This document shows, piece by piece, positions 34,533 through 47,925 of a stretch of DNA of 64,000 nt. The position numbers and the translations under genes are program-made. The stretch spans positions 17,485,258 to 17,549,257 of the forward strand of contig JBBMNZ010000001.1 in assembly GCA_037954325.1 (NCBI GenBank). Direction: 5' to 3'. Source of the stretch: Fistularia commersonii. Its lineage: Eukaryota > Chordata > Actinopteri > Syngnathiformes > Fistulariidae. A model generated the notes under the pieces. That model ran no database searches and was not told the origin of the DNA. It saw nothing but the letters and a program-made list of their open reading frames with translations. Numbering within the stretch: the stretch's first letter is position 1; each line of letters starts with the position of its first letter.

Positions 34533-35889
34533 TTCTCCCGCTAATCCGGAGTTGAGTCTCTGGGGCAGTAGCTGGGGCAGAGAGGCAAAGATCTCCCACG
34601 CCACATGGTCCAGCTCCCCTGGGGGGATCCCAAGAGGTTCACAGGCAAGCCCGGAGACACAATTTCTCCAGCGTGTCAAGGATCTTCCCCGCAACCTCCT
34701 CCCAAATGGACATGCCCAGAATACCTCCCCTGGGAGTCGTCCAAGAGGCATCCCTACCAGATGCCCGAGCCACCTCATCTGACTCCTCTCTATGTGGAGG
34801 AGCTGCGGCTCTACTCCAAGCTCCTCCCGGAGGACTGAACTTTTCACCCTATCTCTAAGGGAGATTACGGCCACCCTGAGGAGGAAACTCATTTTGGCCG
34901 CTTGTATCCGCGATCTCATTTTTTCTGTCACTACCCTTAGCTGGTGACCATAGGTGAGGGTGGGAACGTAAAACAACGGGTGAGAGCTTCACCTTTTGGC
35001 TCAGCTCCCTCCAAACCACGACAGACCGGTGCAGTCGGTCTCCGTCTGTCGATTTTCCGCTCCATCCTTCCCTCACTTGTGAACAAGACCCTGAGATACT
35101 TGAACTCCTCCACTTGGGGCAGCGCCTCTTCCGCAACACGGAGTGGGCATTCCACCCTTTTCCAATTGAGCACCATGGTCTAGGATTTGGAGGTGCTGAT
35201 CCTCATCCCGGCCGCTTCACACTCTGCTGCGAACCATTCCAGTGAGAGCTAGAGATCGTGGCCTGATGAAGCCAACAGAACCACATCATGTGCAAAAAGC
35301 AGAGACTTCCCTCCATGAGCTGCCATCTTACCGTGGTGGAGGGGTTTGGGTGTCCCAGTGATCCTGGGAGCTATGTTGCCAGGGGCTTTATGCCCCTGGA
35401 ATGGTCACCCAAGGCAAACAGGTCCCAGGTGAGAGACCAGAAGAAGTGTAGCTCTGCAGACCTCCCATGAAGAAGAAAAATCATTGGACCCAGTTTTCTC
35501 TTGGCCAGATGCAGGTAACTGGGGCCCCCCGGGCCAGGCCCGGGGACGGGGCTCAGCGGCGAACGTCTGGTGGCCGGGTCTTAACCCATGGGGCTTGGCC
35601 GGGCACACCCCGAAGGAACAACATGGGTCCCTCTTCCCCTGGGCTCGCCACCCACAGGAAGAGCCAAGGGGGTTGGGTGTAGTGTGAGTCGGAACGGGGG
35701 GCCTTGGCGGTCTGCTCCTTGGCTAGAGGAGCTGGCTCTTGGAACATGGAATGTCACCTCTGGCGGGGAAGGAGCCCGAGCTGGTGCGCGAAGCTGAGAT
35801 TCCAACTAGATGTAATTGGACTCACCTTGGCGCACAGCTTGGGGTCCAGAACCAGGCCTCTCAAGAGGGGCTGGACTCTTTTTAAATGC
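34476..35889 (-). mobile_element. Second-family LINE with an inverted 5' part (twin-priming structure)
   Basis: The low-coordinate part, about 34533-35318, carries the 3' half on the minus strand: FAHDVVLLAS (the first active-site Asp is mutated, about 35290), EEFKYLRVLFTSEGRMERKI, VPTLTYGHQLRVVTEKMRSR and RLPGEVFWACPFGRR. It ends in the tail repeat at 34476-34532. The high-coordinate part, about 35320-35880, carries the 5' UTR (ACCGTGGTGGAGGGGTTTGG) and endonuclease start (WNMECHLWRG, LDVIGLTLAHSLGS) on the plus strand. The element's 5' terminus therefore abuts the middle of the RT. CTGTTAT occurs at 34469-34475 and at 35890-35896 as a possible short target duplication. Same family as 20840-22690. 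Confidence 0.8.
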
Positions 35890-36203
35890 CTGTTATGTTA
35901 TTCTGTATTTTTATCTGCCCCATTGGGAGGAATCAGCCTCCTGAAGCTACAGTATACAAGGTACCCTTCCTGCAAAAGGCTTGTTCTTATAATACGCAGA
36001 AAGTATTTAAGACAAGAAAGTCAAAGTAAAAAGCAAAGTTCTTACTGCAAAGAATTTATATAAATGTCCTATAAGTGCCACTTCAATTTTTCTAAGGAAA
36101 GACCAGTCTGTGTGCAAGTGTGTTTTTGTTAGTCCAATCAGACAAGCGTTGCCTTTCTTTCATCTCTGATAAATACTAAAAACACCAAGAGAGCCATTTC
36201 CCT

Positions 36204-36456
36204 TCACGTGGCATGGTGCAGAATTTAGGGCCTTTGTCCTTGGGACGGAACATCCCCGGTTTGATTCCTCGCTCCTCCTAGCTTGTCGAAGTGTTGTTGA
36301 GCAATACACTGAACCCCTAACTGCTCCCCTGGTGCTGTTCTTTAGCTGCCTTCTGCTCTTGGTTCATCCATGATGGGTTAAACGCAGTGGTCAAATTTCA
36401 TTGATGTTGTGCTCTATGTAGAACTGTATGGGACAATAAAGCCATTTCTGTCTTGG
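36204..36456 (+). mobile_element. tRNA-derived SINE, copy 2
   Basis: Same body as 26827-27050 (GTTGAGCAATACACTGAACC, TCCATGATGGGTTAAACGCA, CAAATTTCATTGATGTTGTG, AATAAAG). It has about 14 extra nt (AACTGCTCCCC) and a longer tail compared with copy 1. The A box is decayed (TGGCATGGTGCAGAATTTAGG), and the B box reads GGTTTGATTCC. Confidence 0.8.
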
Positions 36457-39735
<3,279 letters not shown>

Positions 39736-40030
39736 CATCCATCCATCCATCTATCTTCTGCCGCTTATCCTGCACTCAGGGTCACGGGGGATGCTGGAGC
39801 TTATCCTAGCTGTCATCGGGCAAGAGGCAGGACACACCCTGGACTGGTCGCCAGTCAATCACAGGGCTCACTAACTCATTCGGGCCAATTTTCCCAATAT
39901 TTTCCAATTAGCCTGCATGTTGATGGACTGTGGGAGGAAACCAAAGAATCCACAGGAAACCCCCACAGACACGGAGAGAACATGAAAACACCACACAGAA
40001 AGGTCCCCTCGTCGGATTCAAACCAGGGAT
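39736..40030 (+). repeat. Fish interspersed repeat (CCATC...GATTCAAACC type)
   Basis: CCATCCATCCATC, CCGCTTATCCTGCACTCAGG, GGATGCTGGAGCTTATCCTA, ACACCCTGGACTGGTCGCCA, GGAGAGAACATGAAAACACC and ATTCAAACCAGGGAT in order, the well-known layout of a repeat family found in many fish genomes. It is non-coding. A reverse-orientation fragment is at 41500-41640. Confidence 0.75.
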
Positions 40031-41499
40031 TTCCTTGAAATTATGGAGAAAAACAATCCTGAAAAGAAGCTTTAAAAACACAAAGTAATCAATCATTTTA
40101 AAAGAGATTAACCTTTTTAGTGGCATGAAACAATGTAATCTGCCCTGCTACGCTCTCAAGAAATTGAATGTCTTTAGAAATTCTAAAGAAAAAGTTCTTC
40201 AAATTAGTTGTGAAGTCCATTCTGAGTCGTGTCGTGTCCTGGCCACTGTTGGGTGTTTCCATGGCAACGCAGGACTTTATTTCGACAAATGGGCCTTGAG
40301 AAATTTCAAGCCAATCAGCAGGAAACTTGAGTTAAGAGGCTTCATTAATTGAGGGGGGTGAAGGGACCAAATCTATCATTTCCCTGCTTAAATTAGAAGT
40401 GCGATGTAAAACGAGTCACATTATGACGCTCATGTGAGTCAATTACTTAGCATGGCGAGGCTAAGAATGGAGCAAACAGCCAGACTCAAAATATTTCTTC
40501 TGCAGAGTCACTCAGTTAAGTTGCGAGAAGCTCTCACATTGGGAAGAAGTGAGAAATAAGATAAAATAACAAGCCATGTGTCTTCCAAACACATCAGGAT
40601 CAAAAAGCCATTTGAACACTACTCATTCGTTCTCTCTCTCTGCCTCTCCTCTCTTTCCTCCAGCCGTCCTGCCAAGCACCACTTCATGTCTCTGGGGAGC
40701 TGGAAACATTTAATAAACTCCTCTGGTGGGCGGAGACACCGCCCCTCGCCATCGCTGCTTCCAGACATTTCATGATATCACAAATTTCATCTGATGCAGC
40801 TTCTCCTGAGTTTTTTTTGTACCCCTGGCTTCCGGGCCGGAGAAGAAAGACAAGAATTTATCGGTGATTATTCATAATATATCTATGACAAAATCACAAC
40901 ATTTAGGACTCACTCCTTTTTTGACTTCTTCCTGCAAGTGCATTCTAGTGATTGCATGTACATTTCACATGAACTGACTGGTGGTAGATTTTTGCAACCC
41001 CCGCCAAGGGTGTGTTGTTTTTTTTAACTCAAAGGCCAAACTAATCTTTTGAGGAGTTTTATCTGAGGCAGCAGCTTTGGTGGCTCGTTCCCGCTGGGCT
41101 CAGGATGGGGGGCGGCTCATGTTTGGGGACTGTTGGGGGCGGGGGCTCAACTACACTGAGGAAAGGTAGGACCTTACTGGGACTTGAATTAAACATTAAT
41201 GTGCAGACTGAAGCCCCAGGTATGCCCAAGGTACAGTATGCACGACTTTGTGTGCGTGCTTCAGCCATTTTTAAAATATCAACATGTCAGCGCTTTTAGT
41301 TCTTCACTTCCACCACTTTGTACAATTTTCCAACTACTTTTCAACATTTTGAGACACATGGAATAATTGCCATCTACATCCCTGATTCCACTTCTACTCA
41401 AACATTTCTCAGATTTTCTCCCACATTCAAAACACATACAGCAAAATTGAAAAAAATGCCCTGAATGAGTGAGTAGAGTGAAAGATTGTGTGTGGCCCT
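40031..41499 (-). other. arhgap5: ARHGAP5 intron 2 stretch, nothing recognised
   Basis: Ordinary AT-rich intron sequence with a CT-rich patch at 40629-40660 and a GGGCGGGGGC patch near 41135. Confidence 0.5.
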
Positions 41500-41640
41500 G
41501 CCTGGTGACTGGTGATCAGTCCAGTCCTGGTAACCAGTCCAGGGTGTGTCCCACCTCTGGGGGACACACCAGCTGGGATAGCGCCAGCATCCCCCACAGC
41601 CCTGAGTACAGGATAAGCGGCAGTAGATGGATGGATGGTT
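41500..41640 (-). repeat. Fish interspersed repeat, partial reverse copy
   Basis: Contains CCAGTCCAGGGTGTGTCCCA, AGCTGGGATAGCGCCAGCAT and GAGTACAGGATAAGCGGCAG followed by GATGGATGG: the reverse complement of the 5' half of the repeat at 39736-40030. Confidence 0.75.
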
Positions 41641-42324
41641 TTAACGGGTTAAAAATGGTTGAGAACAAAGGTGTGTAAAGTTTGCAGGATTGTGATCAAC
41701 CTCAGCCTGGATTGTCAGAAAAAAAGCTTCTTAGAACCAAAATATATAACTTTATTAATGAGAAATATTTTGCTATCGAAATACTGATTAGTTACAACAG
41801 TAACTTTTCATTGTTTTTGGAATCCTTTGCTGATTTATTTGAAAAATGTTTGCTGTTTTTTTGAACAGTTCACTGCTAATTTCAGGTATGTTCTGGATCA
41901 AGTTCATGCACGTTTTAATCACTTTTTGCTGATTAAATTGATAATTTCAGTATATTGATCTCTTTCTGACTTTCAAGGGATGTCCCTCTCACTAACTCAT
42001 CTCCAGTTATATATAATATCTTGACATACACGTTTAATTCATTCCATGACCGAACTCGAAACTCAATTTGTATGGATATCAAATTAAATTTCCCCAATGC
42101 AGCCTTCAGGGGAACAAGCCAGTGCCTCTCTGAGCCAGTCTCGACCCCGGACAAATGCAGAGGGTTGCATCAGGAAGGACTGGCGTAAAACTTGTGCCAA
42201 AACCAAATATGCGAATCAAACCTAAGAATCTCATACGGGATTGGTTGAGACCTGGTTTAACAACGACCGCCATCGTTGCGAATGACCCACAGGGTACCAG
42301 ATGAAATTGGGCTGATGTGGGTCA

Positions 42325-43757
42325 AAAGAAGAGAGGAGAAAGGCGCGTTCAGAAGCAGGGAGAGAAGAGGAAAGGCAAGAGACTGAGAGCTGGGACAGTA
42401 AAAGGTAGGAAGTTGGTTGACATGATGCAGAGAAGGAAGGTGGATATACAGTGTGTCCAGGAGACCAGGTTGAAAGGTAGTAAGTTATCTTGAAGGTGGA
42501 GTTTGTTAGGAGGGGGAGGTGATTCTGGAGGTGAAAAGACTGTCAGATAGACTTATGAGTCTAAAACTGAAAATAAAAGTGTGATGCTTAAAGTTGTTCC
42601 TGGCTATGCCCCACAGGTGGGAAGTGAGTTAGAGGAGAAGGAGAAGTTCTGGAATGAGTTGCAGTGATGCAGAATATCCCCAGAGATGAGAGAGTTGTAA
42701 TTGTTGCAGACTTCAATGGACATGTTGGTGCAGGCAATAGAGGTGATGAGGAAGTGATGGCAAGGTTTTGTATACACGATAGGAACGTAGAGACACAGAT
42801 GCTGGTAGACTTTGCAAAAAGGATGGGAATACTTCTTTCCAGAAAAGACAGGAACATAAGGTAACTTATAAGAGCAGAGGTAGGAGCACGCAGGTAGGCT
42901 ACATTTTGTATAGACCACTTAATCTGAAAGAGGTCAGAGACTGCAAAGTAGTTGTAGGTGAGACTGTAGCTGGACAGCATGGGATGGTGGTTTGGGATGA
43001 CTTTGGTGACAAAGAAGATCAAAGGAAATATATACAGCAGAGGACAAAGTGGTGGAAGCTGAAAAGGGAGGCATGTTCTATGGCTTTCAGGGAGGATTTG
43101 AGAAAGACTCCAGATGACTAGACAACTACAGCTAATGTTATCAGGGAGACAGGTAGGAGAGAACTTAGTGTGTCGTCTGGAAGGAAAGTAGAGAAGGAAC
43201 GTGATGGTGGAATGCTGAAGTGCAGGAGTATATACAGCGAAAGTGGTTAGCAAAGAAGACGTGGGACACTGAGGGGACTGAAGAGAAGACACAGGAGTAA
43301 AGGGAAATACAACGTACGGTGAAGATCGAGGTAGCAAAGGCAAAACAAAGGGCGTATGATGACTTGTATGCTCAGTTGAACAGTAAGGAGGGAGAGGATG
43401 ATCTATACAGGTTGGCAAAACAGAGAGATACAGATGGAAAGGATGTACAACAGGTCAGGGTGATTAAGGATGGAGAAGGAAAAATATTGACAGAGTCAAT
43501 ATTTTTTATACAGGTTGGTGAAACAGGGGGATAAAGATGGACAGGATGTACAACAGGTCCAGGTGGTTAAGGATAGAGAAGGAAAAATATTGACAGATGT
43601 TAGAAGAGTGATGGGAAGACTGAAAGAGTACATTGGAGAGCTGATGAATGTGGAAAATGAAAGAGAGGCTAGGGTAGAAGTGGTGACTATTGTAGACCAC
43701 AGTGTAGCACAGATTAGTAAAAGTGAAGTGAGGAGGGCATAAAGAGAATAAAGAGTG
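42325..43757 (+). mobile_element. RTE-like LINE, 5' half only
   Basis: Starts with GGTTGACATGATGCAGAGAA and GTGGATATACAGTGTGTCCA, then VVPGYAPQVGSELEEKEKFW (42595-42655), DFNGHVGAGNRGDEEVMARF (42712-42770), FAKRMGILLSRKDRNIR, and the linker ending VAKAKQRAYDDLYAQLNSKE (43330-43390). It stops at ISKSEVRRA..., just where the RT domain would begin (about 43757). It lacks the RT and the 3' end, opposite to the usual 5' truncation of LINEs. An imperfect internal duplication lies at 43410-43598. Stops and frameshifts make it dead. Confidence 0.8.
43410..43598 (+). repeat. Imperfect tandem duplication inside the RTE copy
   Basis: GGTTGGCAAAACAGAGAGAT...AAAATATTGACAGA at 43410-43494 is repeated with many substitutions at 43514-43598 (GGTTGGTGAAACAGGGGGAT...AAAATATTGACAGA). 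The two units code for related DVQQVRVIKDGEGKILT and DVQQVQVVKDREGKILT. Confidence 0.8.
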
Positions 43758-44829
43758 GTCCTCTGTACTTTGACTATAATTGAATTGTAATTTTTCATTT
43801 GTTCCATTGATTTCTTGCTAATTTTTAGATAATTTCTTCATTGCTTCAACATTTTCAAAACAAGCAGTCACAATCACATATGGGTATAGAGAAATCAATA
43901 AGAACTAAATAATACCATCAATCAAATGAGTTATATGTGGTATATATGGTTGTATTTTGATTACTGTTTTTTGAATAATTCACAAAATAAGATTTACAGG
44001 AATTCAGATTTAACAAAGATGCATCCTTGATCATCTCTTCTGTGAAAAACTAAGATGTACAGTTTCAGAATGTAGTAGTTTTTTCCTCAACCAGCTGCCT
44101 GAAATATCCACCTCTGATGAAGATGGTAGTTACAGAGAGAGACCCCCCTTTACTCTCATCTCCTTTTTCAAAATTGCTTTCCTTCATTCGCCGCTCTCAG
44201 CTTTCATCGGCTCCTCTCAAGAGTTTTATCGGGGTGCAGCAGCAGCAGCAGCAGCTCAGACCTTTGACCCCCTCCCCCTGGACGCTTGTAGCTGCCAGAG
44301 CTTCTGACGGAGAGCTGTCTCAGATAACGTTAAGAGCTTTACAGTGACAAGCTCAACCTACAGGATCAGACCCTTTACAGTGGTGCACAAAAAGGAAAAG
44401 AAAAAAATAATGGACGGGACAATCCTGTAAATACACGCCTGACCGACACACACCTCTCACACACACTGACCGGCTTACTGACATAACAGCCAACAAAGAT
44501 GTCGGGATCACTGCTTGCAGGACAGAGTAGAAGTTAAGTGTTTTCAATTCTTCTTTCAATAGCTTGTTAATTGTTTTAACATCCTGTTTTTTCACATTCT
44601 TATCACAATTATTATGATTTAATTTGAGGTGCAAAGTTTAACAATGAAAAAAAAGATTGTTGACAGACAGAAGACATATACATAGTAATTTTCACATAAC
44701 TCAGACATTCAAGGCTGAAATAAAATATAGAAAATGAAGATGTCTGAGTTTCTTTCTCATATTGCTCCACCCTTCATTTTGCTAAGATAAACCTTTGCAT
44801 CTGAGGACATCACATTTGATCATGTCCAT
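43758..44829 (-). other. arhgap5: ARHGAP5 intron 2 stretch, no gene
   Basis: AT-rich. Contains a short (CAG)n run at 44239-44255. Nothing else recognised. Confidence 0.5.
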
Positions 44830-45900
44830 AAAGGATCTAATTGTCCAATATTGTTGGCCTCATATTAGTAATATAGAAATTGTAACAAATCTGGTCTCCA
44901 TGGGCTGATTTCCCTGATCCATTTTGACCATAACCACTTGAGCTTATCAGATCGTATTTTTCACTGGGGAAATTATCCTCTCTCCATGGTGTAAATTTAA
45001 CAGACACTGTACATTGCGTTTGCCGCATGGTCTTTTTTGGCCTCCCTTCAGGTTGGATCCTTGAAGAAGAAGAAGAATACTTTCTGTCAAATATCTAAGG
45101 TTATTTTCAGCCAAAGATTGTTTGTATTTGTGAAACTGTTGCGGCATTTGCTGCCACTATTTTGGCTTGAAGAGGTGGTAGTGTGTTCTCTCCCTCTTCT
45201 ATTTCTCTACACTTTGGCTTAAATTTTGGATCACAGAGAAGTACCGGAGGTCTCAATTTCGAATGCATAGTAAGATAATTTTTGATATGGCAATGCCATA
45301 ATATCGGTAAGATTAACTCCTTGGCATTTAATTGAGGTTGTATCACTTTTCAAGCTAGATTTTGTTAGAAGATCGGATGGGAGAGTTGAAGTTGTAAGCT
45401 AAAGCTTGAGTTCAGTTAATGTCTAACTTAACTGACCAAATGTTCCAAGGATCCTATGAATGTTGGCACAGGCTTCGAAGATTGAGCCAAGCACATTTAC
45501 AAGTCATCTGCAAATAGAGATAATTTAGTTATAAACTAAATATTTATAGTTCTTTCCAGCATTTTAATGCTATTGATCTCTTCTTTTTGCCTGATATATT
45601 GGATGAGAGATTCTATAAAGTGAACAAAGACAAAGCAGAGAACAGGAGCAACCCTGCTTTCATTAATGCTCCAATATAAATTAGTCTGAGAGACATACAA
45701 TCTTTATCTTTGCGTTTGGATTTGTATATGGTACTTGAATGCCTTAGAGTTTCTGTACATGGAAACTAAATTTGCCAGAAGCCTTAGGTCCAACGACTGT
45801 GTTAAATGCTTTTTAGGCAATCTAAAACCATGTGTCTTATTTTCATGTATATACATACTATATGACGTATCCTTCTTGGACTGCCTTTGGTTTTTCTCTC
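44830..45900 (-). mobile_element. Degenerate L1-type LINE remnant (reverse transcriptase region)
   Basis: On the minus strand a decayed RT reads, in changing frames: KAFNTVVGPKASGKFSFHVQ (about 45800), ESRVAPVLCFVFVHFIESLI then QYIRQKEEINSIKM (about 45650-45560), and KLSLFADDL at about 45510, the L1-style active-site block. It is followed by GSLEHLV, corresponding to the post-active-site helix. Downstream frames (45346-44837) fit the C-terminal L1 region only loosely. It is much more decayed than the RTE copies, so probably an older insertion. Edges are uncertain. Confidence 0.6.
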
Positions 45901-47892
45901 ATGGTACAAGTGAATGAATACCTTTTCTATCCTCCTGGCTAAAACTGACACGTACATATATTAAAATCCGCTAAAATCTGTGATCTATCTCGTTTATTTT
46001 ACCTTCTTTTGGTATTACCTAAATGATGGCTCCTCTCCCAGGGGGATCTCTCCCCTTTAGCAGTGTCTTGATTATCAAGACAGACCAAAGTGGTCTCAGA
46101 AATGAAGGTACTGGCATGGAAGTGCAGTGTTTTCTGGGGTTTATTGATCAATCCAGAGTTAATTTGTCTTGTCAGGATGAAAACTATGAAACTCTCAGAC
46201 AGGCAACTGCCACCTTCCTGTGAGATATTAATTCTCGGAGAGCCGACCACAATGATTGCTGGGTTTTATCTTACAACATTTTGGAGATAAATCATAAAAG
46301 ATCTTGAAACCTTGGGTTTATTACCTCCAAGTGTTCGCAGAACCCATGGGAGGCTGTAATGGGAATACAATGGCCTGATGACAAACCAGATGGGTGAACA
46401 TACAGATCGTAATAACAAACAATCAAACAAACAAGAGGGTGAGTTACACGATATGTCACCAATGTTCCAATATGATGAAGAGGCAACAGACCAAATGCTG
46501 AGATTCATCTGGGATTTGAATTGAATTGAACAGTTTTGAGTCCGTAAAGTTCTGATTCACTTCAAATACAAGATAAAAGATAAAACAAGATAAAAGGAAT
46601 GAATTACATCATTACAAATGTAGACAAACTGTGGTTGTCAAATAGATATTTCAGATAAAATGTGATGCCTTTTTGACAGTGATCTGATGGCCTTTTGGAC
46701 GAGAAACCGAAATCATTCGGCAATTTCAGTTGTCTCGTTTCAGTGTTCCGATCCATGTCTTTCGTACACTGGACTGTCCTATTCCTGAATTCCAATTAAC
46801 ATCTTGCGGCAATCACTCAGTGTTTTTCAGGGTGTTGGATGTTGGCAGGATCCAAAGGCATCAGTCACTTAAATTAGTATCAAAATTTAAATTAATCTCA
46901 AATAGAACCAGCTTTGTGTTTTGTTTTGGTTTTTTCAAACTTTCTAAGAGTTCCAACCAAACCAACCAAAAAAACAAGTGCTTAATGCTTGTTCTTTCCG
47001 ATTCGGATCATGATGGTGTCTATTCTGTAAAAGAACTGGTGAAAAACGATCCTGTGGCGAGTACAAATGTGGCGATGGCGAAGGAACCGTCAGGAGTACA
47101 AGGGGTTAATTATCTGAACCCCGCAAAATGTCAGCTTGATTTGTCAGCCATAAAATCCTGGAGAAAATGACCCGCTGAAGGAGGCAAAGAGATGAGGCTC
47201 CAATTAAGCTTCTGAACAGGATTCCCCCCAAGACACCCCCACACGTTTTCTCACTTCCTGCCAAATAAAGGCCTAGCACTCGAGACTATCGAATTATTTA
47301 CAGCCTCAGCCTCAGTTTGTCCTCTCACGTCCTCAAACCAAAGACGGCCGTCATCGTCAACCCGCCACATGTGGTCAAGTCAACAAGTTCCACCGCCCAC
47401 ACAAGCACGTACACACATCAATTTTTGCCTGTAACCATTTGTTTGAGGGTTAAATAAAAAAACATATCTGTTCATCTAAGAAAAAAAATATTTTAACTAA
47501 GCAAAATAAATAGTCTTGATGTTGAAAATTCATTTTCTTCAATCACAGAAAAATAGTGAGTAAGTAGTGAATAAGCTCCAAAATTTGCCTTTCTGTCCCT
47601 CAATCTCATCTCACAGTAAACATTTTAGCAGTCAAAATTGTTTGGGGACAAAATAGGTGTTATTTTATGACAATATACCAAAACCTAAAATTACTAAACT
47701 AAATTAACATCTTGCATCATTATATAATAGACCAGTAAATAAAAAAGTTTTTACAAGAAGAATATTAGTACATTTTAAAGATACCATCAATATTTCATCA
47801 GCTAAATAAAATTATGTCACTGTAAACCTTGCCATTGCAGAAAAGGCCCAATCACATAATCAAAGGGACGAATTTCATTATTTGTTTATAGC

Positions 47893-47925
<33 letters not shown>

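Noticed and set aside
42588..43418. 276-codon minus-strand open frame, the second longest in the window
   Set aside because: It is antisense to the RTE copy, whose endonuclease motifs (YAPQVG, DFNGHVG) are on the plus strand. The Ser/Pro/Leu-rich composition comes from the purine-rich LINE.
46730..47170. 146-codon plus-strand open frame
   Set aside because: No family resemblance; low-complexity Ser/Lys-rich and within a long intron on the opposite strand.
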